Source: Oscillospiraceae bacterium
GTDB taxonomy: Bacteria; Bacillota; Clostridia; Oscillospirales; UBA929
Direction of reading: 5' to 3'
DNA length: 64,000 nucleotides
NCBI GenBank assembly: GCA_009782475.1
Contig: WRIZ01000002.1
Span: forward strand, 64,001-128,000
Shown here: one piece after another, positions 7,764 through 16,351 of the stretch
How the letters are laid out: every line of letters begins with the position of its first letter
How positions within the stretch are numbered: the first letter of the stretch is position 1
Position numbers and translations under genes: made by a program
The notes under the pieces: model-generated
Seen by the model: only the letters and a program-made list of their open reading frames with translations
Told to the model about the DNA's origin: nothing
Database searches by the model: none

Positions 7764-9773
7764 ATGAAAATGGCAAAACGGTCTATCCTGTCTTTCGTCG
7801 CGCTGCTGGTGGTTGCGGCGGTCGTTATCGCATCCATGGAAACCTTTAAGGGCGGAGCCGCCCAGCCCGGCGGGCAGCCCGGCAAACCCGGCGTGATCCA
7901 AAGCGACGGCAAAGAGTATCCGGTCAAAAAGATCGAAAATGTGAAACTCAAATCAACCGTTCCGAAGGAAACCCTGCCTGCGGTGGGGAACAAAGAAACC
8001 CTTCTCAAGCTGCTCATGGAGCGAGGGGCGTTGTATGACGGGGAAGAAATACGCTATACAGGCGGAAAAGGCTTGTTTATGGCCGGAGGACTTGTTTTGG
8101 AAGACGCCGCGGAAGCGTCACGGGATGCTCCGGGCGATTTGGCTCCCGTTCCGGCGGCCGATAACAGCGTAGCAGGCGGAAGTCCGGGTCATTCCGAAAC
8201 CAACGAGCAGGTCGAAGGGGTGAGCGAAGGCGACATCGTTAAAACAGATGGGCGGTATATTTACGCCCTCTCCGGCAATATCCTGCGCATCATCGAAGTC
8301 AGCGGAGTTTCGATGAAGGTAATCTCCAGCATATCATTTGAGGATATGTGGGGAGCGGAATTTTACCTGATGGGCGATCAAATCGCCGTTATTGGGCAGA
8401 AACACATCCAATACAATGCTCCGGCGGATGAAGACTACAACATCGCTTCTGATATGTTAGTGTATGGAGGTTGGTATGGAAGAAACAGCACGGTGTTGAT
8501 GGTGTATGACATTTCCGACCGCGCAAATCCAACCGAAACACGCCGGGTCGAGATGGAAGGATATAATGTTTCCACCCGCGTCATCGGCGATATTGTCTAT
8601 TTGGTCACCAACAAATACGTTTCCGCGCCGTTTGAAAGAGCCGACAGCGACATCATCCTGCCCTGCGTGCTGGATACGGCGAAAAAGGATATGTATACGC
8701 CGATCCCGCTGGATCAGGTATTCTATATCCCGGAAACCGATGACGCGAGTTATCTTCTCATCGGCGCGGTCGACATTAACAGCGATGAGCCGTTTGAGCC
8801 GCAAGCCTATCTCGGGGCGGGCAGCCAGCTCTACATGAGCCGGAACGCTATCTATGTAACAAAATACCGCTGGGAAACCCCCGGAAATGATGAACTGATC
8901 ATGTGGGGCGGCAGGCAATTGACCGATATTCTCCGCTTTGACATTGACGGTACGGATGTTCAATACGCCGGCATGGGAACCGTTGAGGGGCATCCGATCA
9001 ACCAATACAGCATGGATGAATACAACGGGCATTTCCGCATCGCAACCACGCAGCGGGGCGTCGGCACGGTGGTATGGGTGCTGGACGGCGGAATGAAAAC
9101 CGCTGGGCGCACAGAGGCACTGATGCCCAACGAAATGATGCAATCCATGCGGTTTATGGGAGATATGGGTTATGTCGTCACCTTTGAAAACACCGACCCG
9201 CTCTTCACCATCGACCTGAGCGATCCGGCCAATCCAACCGTGCTGGGCGAACTGAAAATTCCGGGGTTCTCGCAGTATCTCCACCCGGTGGGCAACGGCT
9301 TGCTGATGGGCATCGGCCGGGACACCGAAGAACTGTTCAGCAGGGACGGGAATGGCAAGGAGACGGTGATCGGTTTCCGGGATGTGGGGATGAAAATCTC
9401 CCTGTTCGACGTCAGCGACCCGTATAACCCCAAAGAAGTGGATGTCCTCACATTGGGCGAAGGCTGGGCCGAAGTGAGCCATAACCCCCGCGCCCTGATG
9501 TGCGACCCGTCGCGCGGTCTGTACGGATTTACGATGGAGCGTTGGAACAGCGGCTTCAACGTGGAGCGGTATGTCAATCATTTTGCGGCATTGCTGCTGC
9601 GGGTCGAGGGCAGCCGACTCTCGATCGCCGCCGACTTGGAAACCGGGGACAAGTTTGCCCCGTGGAACAGCCGCCTCGCTTTCATTGGCGATACATTGTA
9701 TCTCTCGCATGACGGCGGCCTCAGGGCGTATGACTACTATACCTTTGAATTGGCGGGAACCTTGGGTTACTAA
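7764..9773 (+). CDS. Secreted or membrane-tethered beta-propeller domain protein
   Basis: 669 residues. The ATG at 7764 is preferred over the track's GTG at 7746 because CGGAGGG lies six bases before it. A single hydrophobic segment (ILSFVALLVVAAVVIASM) near the N-terminus acts as signal or anchor. From about residue 150 the sequence (TNEQVEGVSEGDIVKTDGRYIYALSGN) matches the start of the C-terminal beta-propeller family Beta_propel, with repeated blades such as VYDISDRANPTETRRVEMEG and IDLSDPANPTVLGELKIPGF. The molecular role of this family is not established; it is probably an extracellular scaffold or binding protein. It follows a strong terminator, so it is likely transcribed separately. 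Confidence 0.88.
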   Translation: MKMAKRSILSFVALLVVAAVVIASMETFKGGAAQPGGQPGKPGVIQSDGKEYPVKKIENVKLKSTVPKETLPAVGNKETLLKLLMERGALYDGEEIRYTGGKGLFMAGGLVLEDAAEASRDAPGDLAPVPAADNSVAGGSPGHSETNEQVEGVSEGDIVKTDGRYIYALSGNILRIIEVSGVSMKVISSISFEDMWGAEFYLMGDQIAVIGQKHIQYNAPADEDYNIASDMLVYGGWYGRNSTVLMVYDISDRANPTETRRVEMEGYNVSTRVIGDIVYLVTNKYVSAPFERADSDIILPCVLDTAKKDMYTPIPLDQVFYIPETDDASYLLIGAVDINSDEPFEPQAYLGAGSQLYMSRNAIYVTKYRWETPGNDELIMWGGRQLTDILRFDIDGTDVQYAGMGTVEGHPINQYSMDEYNGHFRIATTQRGVGTVVWVLDGGMKTAGRTEALMPNEMMQSMRFMGDMGYVVTFENTDPLFTIDLSDPANPTVLGELKIPGFSQYLHPVGNGLLMGIGRDTEELFSRDGNGKETVIGFRDVGMKISLFDVSDPYNPKEVDVLTLGEGWAEVSHNPRALMCDPSRGLYGFTMERWNSGFNVERYVNHFAALLLRVEGSRLSIAADLETGDKFAPWNSRLAFIGDTLYLSHDGGLRAYDYYTFELAGTLGY

Positions 9774-9814
9774 GCGGCATACCCTGTAGTAAACAGGGAA
9801 GGGTCGTGATTTGT

Positions 9815-10237
9815 ATGTCCCACCGCCTCACGCAGGAGCTGCTGCTGAAAGCGATCGAAGGCGAGCAAAACGCCATCGCCGGATACGAGCACATGAAGTC
9901 GATGGCAGGACAGCCGGAGATCATCGAAACGCTCAACAGGATCATCCTCGATGAACACAAACACCTGAAGAGCTTTGAGGAGCTTTTCCGCCGCAAATTC
10001 GGAAAATTGACCGAATCACCGCCGATGAAGCAGACCTGCGGCCCGGAGTTTACCGATTGCATAGCGCAAGCCGTGAACGACGAACTGGAAAGCTATGAGT
10101 TTTACAGAGACATTGTCCGGGACAACAGCGGCGAGCAAATCAGAGTCCCTTTCTTCGACGCCATGACGGATGAAAACGAACACGCCATACGGTTAAACTT
10201 GATGTTTGCGCAGCAAATAGCAAAGAGGGTCATGTGA
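9815..10237 (+). CDS. Ferritin-like (rubrerythrin-type) domain protein
   Basis: 140 residues. The ATG at 9815 is chosen over the track's GTG at 9806, since the AGGGAAGGG ribosome site fits it better. Two pairs of helices carry the expected diiron ligands: EGEQNAIAGYEHM and DEHKHLKSFEELF in the first half, NDELESYEFYRDI and DENEHAIRLNLMF in the second, i.e. E-ExxH style motifs duplicated. Such proteins bind a diiron centre and act in peroxide or oxygen defence or iron handling; no rubredoxin domain is attached, so electron transfer partners are elsewhere. A small inverted repeat (CCCTGT/ACAGGG) runs into the ribosome site. The stop codon lies in the loop of a hairpin shared with folC. Confidence 0.85.
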   Translation: MSHRLTQELLLKAIEGEQNAIAGYEHMKSMAGQPEIIETLNRIILDEHKHLKSFEELFRRKFGKLTESPPMKQTCGPEFTDCIAQAVNDELESYEFYRDIVRDNSGEQIRVPFFDAMTDENEHAIRLNLMFAQQIAKRVM

Positions 10238-10250
10238 GCATGACCCTCTT
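10223..10250. terminator. Perfect hairpin spanning two convergent stop codons
   Basis: AAGAGGGTCATG-TGAG-CATGACCCTCTT is a perfect 12-bp stem with a 4-base loop. The plus-strand gene's TGA is in the loop and the folC stop is in the stem. It probably ends transcription from both sides, although T-tracts are short. Confidence 0.65.
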
Positions 10251-11429
10251 CGCGTCGTTGATCATATGAAGTGAACCGCAAGCTAAAACAACGTCCTCCG
10301 GCCCGGCGAGTTCCATCGCCCGGGCGGTGGCTTTTTCCGCGTCGGGAATGATTTCAGGTTTTCGCGCGCAGGCTTCCGCGAGCTTTTCCGCTGGTAAAGG
10401 GTTGGGGGATTCTCTCGCCTGTGTGGCGATGAACTGAACCGAACGGCTCTCCAGCATGGGGACGCAAAGATCGACCCGTTTATCCGCGCCCATCGCCATG
10501 ACGGTGATGATGCGCCTGCCGTTCAGCAGGGCGTCGATTGCGCCGCACAAAACCCTGACCGCATCCTGATTGTGCGCGCCGTCGATGATACATAAAGGTT
10601 TCCGCCTTACGATCTCCAGCCGCCCGCCCCATTGGGCTGTACGCAGTCCTTCTCGGACGCTGTCGTCCGGGATGACCCAGCCGCAGGAGCGTAGCGCGAA
10701 AACCGTTTCGATGGCGGTGACCGCGTTTTGGATCTGATGCGCCCCGATCAGGCCGGTTTCATACCGCTGACCGCGATAGGAAAACCGTGAACCGGAGAGG
10801 GATAACTCTATATTCTCCGCCGGAGGCAGGTTAGCAGTTTCCACAACGGCGCAGCCCGGTTTGATGATGCCGCGTTTTTCACGCTTGATCTCTTCCAGCG
10901 TCTCGCCTAAAATCTTTGTGTGGTCATACGAAATTGAGGCAATGACGGCAACTTCGGGCGCGTCAATGACGTTGGTGGCGTCAAGCCGCCCGCCCATCCC
11001 GACTTCCAGCACAACGATGCCGCATCTCTGATCGGCGAAATATCGCAGCCCGGCGGCGGTCTCCATTTCAAATTTTCTCGGCTGTTCGCCGCCGCTTGCA
11101 ACGATGTCTCCGCAATGCCCGGCGATCTCAGTGATGTACGACGCAAACACGTCACGGGGGATCATGGCGCGGTTGATCTGTATGCGGTCGCAGTAATCCT
11201 CCACATACGGCGAGATGTACAATCCGGTTTTGTAACCGGCGGCGCGAAGGATGCTTTCCGCCATCGCGCACACACTGCCTTTGCCGTTGGTTCCGGCGAC
11301 ATGGACAAATTTCAAATGTTTATGCGGGTTGCCCATCCTCTCCAGCAAGGCCGCGATGCGTTCCAGTCCCAGCTTATTGCCAAACTGCGCCGTTTGGTGG
11401 ATATAGTCGAACGCTTGCTGATAATTCAT
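10230..11429 (-). CDS. folC: Folylpolyglutamate synthase / dihydrofolate synthase
   Basis: 399 residues, slightly short of the usual 420-430. The Mur-ligase P-loop is seen at about residue 46 (AGTNGKGSVCAM), followed by the ATP/Mg blocks YISPYVEDYCDRI and VVLEVGMGGRLDATNV, and the C-terminal domain with IIDGAHNQDAVRVL. The enzyme adds glutamate to folates (and, in bifunctional forms, to dihydropteroate) in the cytoplasm with ATP. Its ATG overlaps the valS stop (ATGA), the valS-folC order common in Firmicutes. The 3' end overlaps the ferritin-like gene by 8 bases on the other strand. Confidence 0.95.
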   Translation of the reverse strand: MNYQQAFDYIHQTAQFGNKLGLERIAALLERMGNPHKHLKFVHVAGTNGKGSVCAMAESILRAAGYKTGLYISPYVEDYCDRIQINRAMIPRDVFASYITEIAGHCGDIVASGGEQPRKFEMETAAGLRYFADQRCGIVVLEVGMGGRLDATNVIDAPEVAVIASISYDHTKILGETLEEIKREKRGIIKPGCAVVETANLPPAENIELSLSGSRFSYRGQRYETGLIGAHQIQNAVTAIETVFALRSCGWVIPDDSVREGLRTAQWGGRLEIVRRKPLCIIDGAHNQDAVRVLCGAIDALLNGRRIITVMAMGADKRVDLCVPMLESRSVQFIATQARESPNPLPAEKLAEACARKPEIIPDAEKATARAMELAGPEDVVLACGSLHMINDAKRVMLT

Positions 11430-14029
11430 GGGGAAAGCCTTTCGATTCGTTCTTTTAGTGCCGCCAAACGCTCGCGTTCGGCCAAAACGATGCGTTCGGG
11501 GGCTTTTTCGGTAAAGCCGGGGTTTTGCAGCTTGGCCGACAACACGTCATATTCTTTTTGGGCGGAGGCCAGCTCTTTGGCCAACCGCGCTTTTTCGGCT
11601 TCCAAATCAACCAGCTCCGCCAACGGCAGGGCAATGGTCGCGCCGGAGGTGACGATCTGCACCGCTCCCTCCGCCGCCGCGCCGAAGGTAACGTCCGACG
11701 CGCCCGCCAAAGACTTGAAGACCCAAGCATGGCTTTCAAACAGCTCCTGATGCTGTGTTTCCACCGTCCATGCCGCCTTCTTCGACGGCGGTACTTTCAT
11801 TTCGCTCCGGCGGGTACGCACGGCGCGCACCGCGTCCATCAGCAGTTCCATTTGTCCGGCTTCATGGTTGAAGCGCAGCCTGTCTTCCGGTTCCGGCCAC
11901 TGGGCGATCATCAGCGACGGGCTTCCCCGCAGCCCGTCCGGGAAGGATTGATATATTTCCTCGGTAATAAACGGCGCGAACGGATGGAGAAGGCGCAAAG
12001 ACGTTTCCAGCACATAGGCGAGAATCTGCTGGGTCGCTTCCTTGGTATCGTCATGGCGAAGCTGGTTTTTGGAAAGTTCGATCGTCCAATCGCAAAAATC
12101 ATCCCATATGAAATCGATCAATTTCTGTATGGCAAGATTGAGTTCATATTTATCCAAATGCGCCGTTACGTCATAAACAAGCCCTTGCAGCTTGGTGACG
12201 ATCCACATATCGGGCAGGGATAAAGATTCAGGAAGCGTCCAGCCGCCGGTGTCGCCGAGATTGCTCAAAACAAAACGCGAGGCGTTCCACAGCTTGTTGC
12301 AGAAGTTGCGGAAATGTTCGCAGCGGTCGGGCGCGAAGTTCATATCGCCCCCTTGCAGATTGGCCAGCGACGTCAGGTAAATGCGGAGGGCGTCGGTGCC
12401 GTATTGATCGATCATCTCCAGCGGGTCTACGCCGTTCCCGGCCGATTTGCTCATTTTTTTGCCGTTGGCGTCCCGCAGCAGACCGTGCATATAAACGGTG
12501 TGGAACGGTTCTTTTCCGGTATGCTCAATACCCGAGAAGATCATCCGCGCCACCCAAAGGTAAATGATGTCATACGCTGTCACCAATACGTCGGTGGGGT
12601 AGAAGCGGCGCAGGTCTTCGGTGTCGTCGGGAAAACCTAATGTAGAGAACGGCCATAACGCGCTGGAGAACCATGTGTCCAGCACATCGGGGTCTTGCAC
12701 AAGGTCGATGGAATAGCAATGAGGGCAGCTTTCCGGGTCTTCCCGCATGGCGAAGACGTTGCCGCAGGCCGAGCAAGTCCAAACAGGGATGCGGTGACCC
12801 CACCAAATTTGGCGGGAGACGCACCAATCCCGCACGTTCTCGATCCAATGGAGGTAGAGTTTTTCAAACCGTTCCGGCACAAACTTCGTCCGTCCTTCTT
12901 TGACGGCGGCAATGGCCGGTGCGGCCAGTTCTTTCATAGAGACAAACCACTGCTCCGACGCCATCGGCTCGACATTTTGGTGGCAGCGGGCGCAGGTGCC
13001 GACATTGTGCGGATGCGGTTCGGTTTTGATCAGCAGCCCGTCTTTCTCCAGGTCTGCCAAAACGGCTTTCCGGGCTTGTTCCCGGGTCAGCCCGGCGTAC
13101 TTCCCGCCGTTGGCGTTGATGACGCCGTTCTGATTCATAATCAGCAGTTCGGGAAGGTTGTGGCGTTTGGCAACGTCGTAATCGTTGGGGTCATGGCAGG
13201 GGGTGATTTTCACGCACCCGGTGCCGAATTCTTTATCCACGTATTCGTCGGCGATGACCGGGATCTCCCGGTTCATCAGCGGCAAGAGGACTGTCCGGCC
13301 GATCAAACCCGCGAAACGGCGGTCATTGGGGTGGACGGCAACGGCGGCGTCGCCCAGCATGGTCTCGGGGCGTGTGGTGGCAACGGTCAGGAACCCGGTG
13401 CCGTCGGACAGGGGATAGCTGACGTGGTAGAGCTTGCCTTCCTGTTCCTCATAGTCCACTTCGGCTTCGGAAAGGGCGGTTTGGCAGCTCACGCAGATGT
13501 TGGTGATGCGGTTGCCCCGGTAGATCAAGCCTTTATCATACAAGGAGACGAAGACCTCGCGCACCGCGCGTGATAACCCCTCGTCCATGGTGAAGCGGAG
13601 GCGGTTCCAGTCGCAGGAGGAACCCAGCTTCTTTAGCTGTTCGACGATGCGGTTCCCGTATTTTTCTTTCCATTCCCAAACGCGCTTAATAAAGGCTTCC
13701 CGCCCCAAGTCAAAACGGCTCTTGCCTTCTGTTTTGCGCAGTTCGGCCTCCACAACAATCTGTGTGGCGATGCCGGCGTGATCGGTGCCGGGCATCCACA
13801 GTGCCTCGTAGCCGTCCATCCGTTTATAGCGGATGAGGGCGTCCTGGAGAGCGTTGTCGAAAGCGTGACCCAAATGCAGCTGCCCCGTCACGTTGGGCGG
13901 CGGGATCACAATGGTATAGGCGGGCTTATCGCCCTTTTTCGGCGCGAAATAACCGCCCTCCGTCCACATGGCATAAATGGCGGCTTCCACCTCTTGCGGC
14001 TGATATGTCTTTCCCAGTTCTTTCGGCAT
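11426..14029 (-). CDS. valS: Valyl-tRNA synthetase
   Basis: 867 residues from the ATG at 14029, which has GGAGGGG upstream; the track's extra 19 residues (start 14086) would lie across the promoter. Class I signatures: PPPNVTGQLHLGHAFDNALQD (HIGH region) and GKKMSKSAGNGVDPL (KMSKS). The CP1 editing domain lies between, with CxxC pairs (CVSC, CARC, CSAC/CPHC) suggesting bound zinc. After the anticodon-binding domain comes the C-terminal coiled-coil arm (VDLEAEKARLAKELASAQKEYDVLSAKL). It charges tRNA-Val with valine. The leader is only about 20 bases, so there is no room for a T-box. Translationally coupled to folC. Confidence 0.97.
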   Translation of the reverse strand: MPKELGKTYQPQEVEAAIYAMWTEGGYFAPKKGDKPAYTIVIPPPNVTGQLHLGHAFDNALQDALIRYKRMDGYEALWMPGTDHAGIATQIVVEAELRKTEGKSRFDLGREAFIKRVWEWKEKYGNRIVEQLKKLGSSCDWNRLRFTMDEGLSRAVREVFVSLYDKGLIYRGNRITNICVSCQTALSEAEVDYEEQEGKLYHVSYPLSDGTGFLTVATTRPETMLGDAAVAVHPNDRRFAGLIGRTVLLPLMNREIPVIADEYVDKEFGTGCVKITPCHDPNDYDVAKRHNLPELLIMNQNGVINANGGKYAGLTREQARKAVLADLEKDGLLIKTEPHPHNVGTCARCHQNVEPMASEQWFVSMKELAAPAIAAVKEGRTKFVPERFEKLYLHWIENVRDWCVSRQIWWGHRIPVWTCSACGNVFAMREDPESCPHCYSIDLVQDPDVLDTWFSSALWPFSTLGFPDDTEDLRRFYPTDVLVTAYDIIYLWVARMIFSGIEHTGKEPFHTVYMHGLLRDANGKKMSKSAGNGVDPLEMIDQYGTDALRIYLTSLANLQGGDMNFAPDRCEHFRNFCNKLWNASRFVLSNLGDTGGWTLPESLSLPDMWIVTKLQGLVYDVTAHLDKYELNLAIQKLIDFIWDDFCDWTIELSKNQLRHDDTKEATQQILAYVLETSLRLLHPFAPFITEEIYQSFPDGLRGSPSLMIAQWPEPEDRLRFNHEAGQMELLMDAVRAVRTRRSEMKVPPSKKAAWTVETQHQELFESHAWVFKSLAGASDVTFGAAAEGAVQIVTSGATIALPLAELVDLEAEKARLAKELASAQKEYDVLSAKLQNPGFTEKAPERIVLAERERLAALKERIERLSP

Positions 14030-14057
14030 ATTGTCCCCTCCGTCACGCTTTCCAAAC

Positions 14058-14086
14058 ATAATAACAAATCCTTGCGCATTTGGCAA
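14058..14086 (-). promoter_or_regulatory. Promoter of valS-folC
   Basis: Minus strand TTGCCA, 17-base spacer, TATTAT, giving a leader of about 20 bases before the valS ATG. It interlocks with the divergent plus-strand promoter. Confidence 0.62.
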
Positions 14087-14100
14087 GACTGTGTTATAGT
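14072..14100 (+). promoter_or_regulatory. Promoter of the DUF4364-lplA-gdpP-ftsH gene run
   Basis: TTGCGC, 17-base spacer, TATAGT; start codon 30 bases after the -10. The -35 is weak. It overlaps the valS promoter, so the two probably compete. Confidence 0.52.
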
Positions 14101-14129
14101 AACGTGGTAAGTTTTACGGAGGGTTGGAC

Positions 14130-14642
14130 ATGCCCCGTTACGGTTTTTCCGGCGATGAGCCGGATATGCGCAAACTGATCCTTTTCATCCTGCATACCGT
14201 CGGAGAGGCTGTGGCTGAACGGGAAGCGGTCAGGCTGGCTCTCCTCGACGACAACGCCGATTATTTCCTTTTCGCCGACGCGCTGACCGGGCTGATCGGC
14301 AACAGCCTGCTGACGCGGGAAGAAGCCATGCTTCAGCTGACGCCGCGCGGAAGAGAGGTCGCCGCGATCACAGAACGCGGGCTTCCGGCGGCTCTGCGCC
14401 GGATCATCACCGATGAAAGCGCGGCGGTTCGCGATCAGCAGCTCCGTGAACGGTGTATCACGGCGGAGATTCAAGAGGAAGGCGCGGTTTTTTCCGGCGT
14501 CCTGACCGACGGGACAACCCCTCTGTTGGAGATCAAATTGCAAACCGGCGGGCAGAAGCAAGCGGCGGCCTTGAAAAAAAGGTTTGAAAAAGACGCGGAA
14601 ACCATCATGCAGAGGATTTGGGATGCTTTTATTAACCCATGA
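14130..14642 (+). CDS. DUF4364 family protein
   Basis: 170 residues; ATG at 14130 preferred over TTG at 14124 because ACGGAGGG is six bases upstream. It matches the clostridial DUF4364 pattern: an N-terminal winged-helix-like part (MRKLILFILHTV...LADALTGLIGNSLLT, LTPRGREVAAI) and a C-terminal beta-rich half. The function is unknown; the N-terminal fold suggests a DNA-binding regulator. First gene of a dense plus-strand run, overlapping the lipoate ligase gene by 20 bases. In homologous genomes these proteins are often near lipid or envelope genes, but no specific role can be claimed. Confidence 0.8.
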   Translation: MPRYGFSGDEPDMRKLILFILHTVGEAVAEREAVRLALLDDNADYFLFADALTGLIGNSLLTREEAMLQLTPRGREVAAITERGLPAALRRIITDESAAVRDQQLRERCITAEIQEEGAVFSGVLTDGTTPLLEIKLQTGGQKQAAALKKRFEKDAETIMQRIWDAFINP

Positions 14643-15336
14643 CCGAACCGAACCGGGGTTTAACCTGGCCTGTGAGGAATATTTTTTCAAGCACACCGAC
14701 TTGGAGTTGGACATCTTTTGGCGCAACACCCCGGTCGTGGTGATCGGGCGCAATCAGGATGCGAATGCCGAAACCGACATGCAATACCTGCGGGAACATA
14801 ACATCGGCCTGATCCGCCGGATCACAGGCGGCGGGGCGGTCTACCATGATTTGGGGAATGTCTGCTACACCCATATCCGAGGCTACAACGGCCCGGTCGA
14901 TTTCAAACGGTTCGCCGGGCCGATGGTCTCCGCTCTTCGGAAATTAGGGCTTCCGGCTGAGTTTACCGGAAGAAACGATATACTTATCGGCGGAAAAAAG
15001 GTTTCCGGCACGGCGCAGACGGTTTGGAAAGGGCGTCTTTTGCATCATGGGACACTGCTGGTAGACGCCAATATGGAGCATTTGGCCAATGTCTTGCGGG
15101 TGAACGCGGAGAAATACAAAGGGCGCGGCATCGCTTCTGTTGCGGCGCGTGTGGCCAATATCGCAGCCTTCATGGATGGGGAGCCCGATGTGGAATCGTT
15201 CATGGAATCGTTGATAGAGAACTGGCCGCATACCGGGCGGTATGAATTGACGCCGCATGACGTAACAGAGATAGAGAAACTTCGGCGTGAGGTTTACGAG
15301 AAGGAGAAGTGGGTATGCGCGGGTTCAAGGCGTTAG
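14623..15336 (+). CDS. lplA: Lipoate-protein ligase A, short form
   Basis: 237 residues from the ATG at 14623; the track start at 14584 would only add sequence shared with the previous gene. The biotin/lipoate transferase domain is complete: NLACEEYFFKH, the RRITGGGAVYHDLGN lipoate-binding motif, GRNDILIGGKKVSGTAQ containing the catalytic Lys, and HHGTLLVDANMEHL. It attaches lipoate via lipoyl-AMP to E2 or GcvH proteins. The protein stops at EKWVCAGSRR, where homologs normally have the W-x-W-x-x-G turn leading into the C-terminal accessory domain of about 80 residues; that domain is missing and the next gene starts inside the last codons. It may be a natural short form or a 3'-eroded gene. 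Confidence 0.85.
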   Translation: MLLLTHDRTEPGFNLACEEYFFKHTDLELDIFWRNTPVVVIGRNQDANAETDMQYLREHNIGLIRRITGGGAVYHDLGNVCYTHIRGYNGPVDFKRFAGPMVSALRKLGLPAEFTGRNDILIGGKKVSGTAQTVWKGRLLHHGTLLVDANMEHLANVLRVNAEKYKGRGIASVAARVANIAAFMDGEPDVESFMESLIENWPHTGRYELTPHDVTEIEKLRREVYEKEKWVCAGSRR

Positions 15337-16349
15337 CTCTATGCGCTGTGCTGGCGGCGTTTGCCTGCGCCTGCTCGGGTGTGGAAGCCCCGCCGACGCC
15401 TCCTGCCTCCGGCGCAAACGACGGCGGTTGGATATTGATTGACGGGAAAGAACTCAGCCGGGGCGAAGTTGTCTATCTGATGACCAGCGCGGTGGACGAA
15501 TATGCCCAATACCACGATGTAGATTGGAACGCTCCGATCGGCGGCGTGCCGGCGCGGCGGTATTTTCTAGAACACGCGCTCGAACTGGCCGTGACGGCGT
15601 ATGTCACCGACAGTAAAGCGAAAGAGTTCGGGCACGGGCTTACCGCTGAAGAGGAAGACCTGATCACGTGGGAAATCACTTGGGAGAAAGACAATTACGG
15701 GGGGCAGGAGGCCTTTTTGCAGGCATTGGGCGAATATGGTTTGACAGAAGAACTCTATCGGTTTTACAGCTACACCGTTCCGTTTTTGAGAGAAAAAATG
15801 CTGGGCATCCTCTTTGGGGAAGAAGGGCAGTATCATGTAAGCTACGATGACCTGACGGATTATTACAAACGGAACTATATATCCGCCAGTTATATTTTTC
15901 TCCCCGGCACCGACGATGAAGGCGAACCGCTGACAGGAGACGAGTTCACGACGCAGGAGCGCGTGGCTGAGGCGTTACGCCGTCAGGCCGTGACCGGAGA
16001 AAACTTTTTTGAAATGGTAAAGGAACACGGGTGGGATTACTATATGACCATCAACCCCGAGGGGATGCCCATCCCGATGGGGATGATCGGAGCGGCTTTT
16101 GACGCGGCGTTGTCGTCGCTTAAAGTGGAGGAGATCAGCGACGTGGTTATCACAAACGACGGGTTCTATATCATCCTCCGTTTGCCGGAGGATATGGATT
16201 GGTTTTCCGAAAACATGGAAGGCATTTGGTATGCCTGCGCGCATGAAGCGTTTTCCAAAATGGTCGCGGAATGGGGGAAGGAATTGGACATCACGGTCAA
16301 TGACGCTTTTTGGGATTTGGATCCGCATGAGTTAACGGCGGCGGGCTGA
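15315..16349 (+). CDS. PrsA-like peptidyl-prolyl isomerase lipoprotein (foldase)
   Basis: 344 residues from the ATG at 15315, with AAGGAG upstream. The N-terminus (MRGFKALALCAVLAAFACACSG) is a lipoprotein signal peptide with two candidate Cys. The mature protein begins with a SurA/PrsA-type N-terminal helical part (DGKELSRGEVVYLMTSAVDEYAQ, LEHALELAVTAYVTDSKAKEFG). It is followed by a divergent parvulin-like region at about 180-310 (ASYIFLPG, VAEALRRQAVTGENFFEMVKEHG, ISDVVITNDGFYIILRL). It should sit on the outer face of the membrane and help exported proteins fold. The isomerase domain is degenerate enough that catalysis is uncertain. It overlaps lplA by 22 bases. Confidence 0.78.
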   Translation: MRGFKALALCAVLAAFACACSGVEAPPTPPASGANDGGWILIDGKELSRGEVVYLMTSAVDEYAQYHDVDWNAPIGGVPARRYFLEHALELAVTAYVTDSKAKEFGHGLTAEEEDLITWEITWEKDNYGGQEAFLQALGEYGLTEELYRFYSYTVPFLREKMLGILFGEEGQYHVSYDDLTDYYKRNYISASYIFLPGTDDEGEPLTGDEFTTQERVAEALRRQAVTGENFFEMVKEHGWDYYMTINPEGMPIPMGMIGAAFDAALSSLKVEEISDVVITNDGFYIILRLPEDMDWFSENMEGIWYACAHEAFSKMVAEWGKELDITVNDAFWDLDPHELTAAG

Positions 16350-16351
16350 CC

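Noticed and set aside
14030-14129. Possible T-box leaders for valS, pheST or leuA
   Set aside because: The leaders are about 20-40 bases by promoter position and contain no specifier hairpin or antiterminator sequence; there is no room for a T-box.
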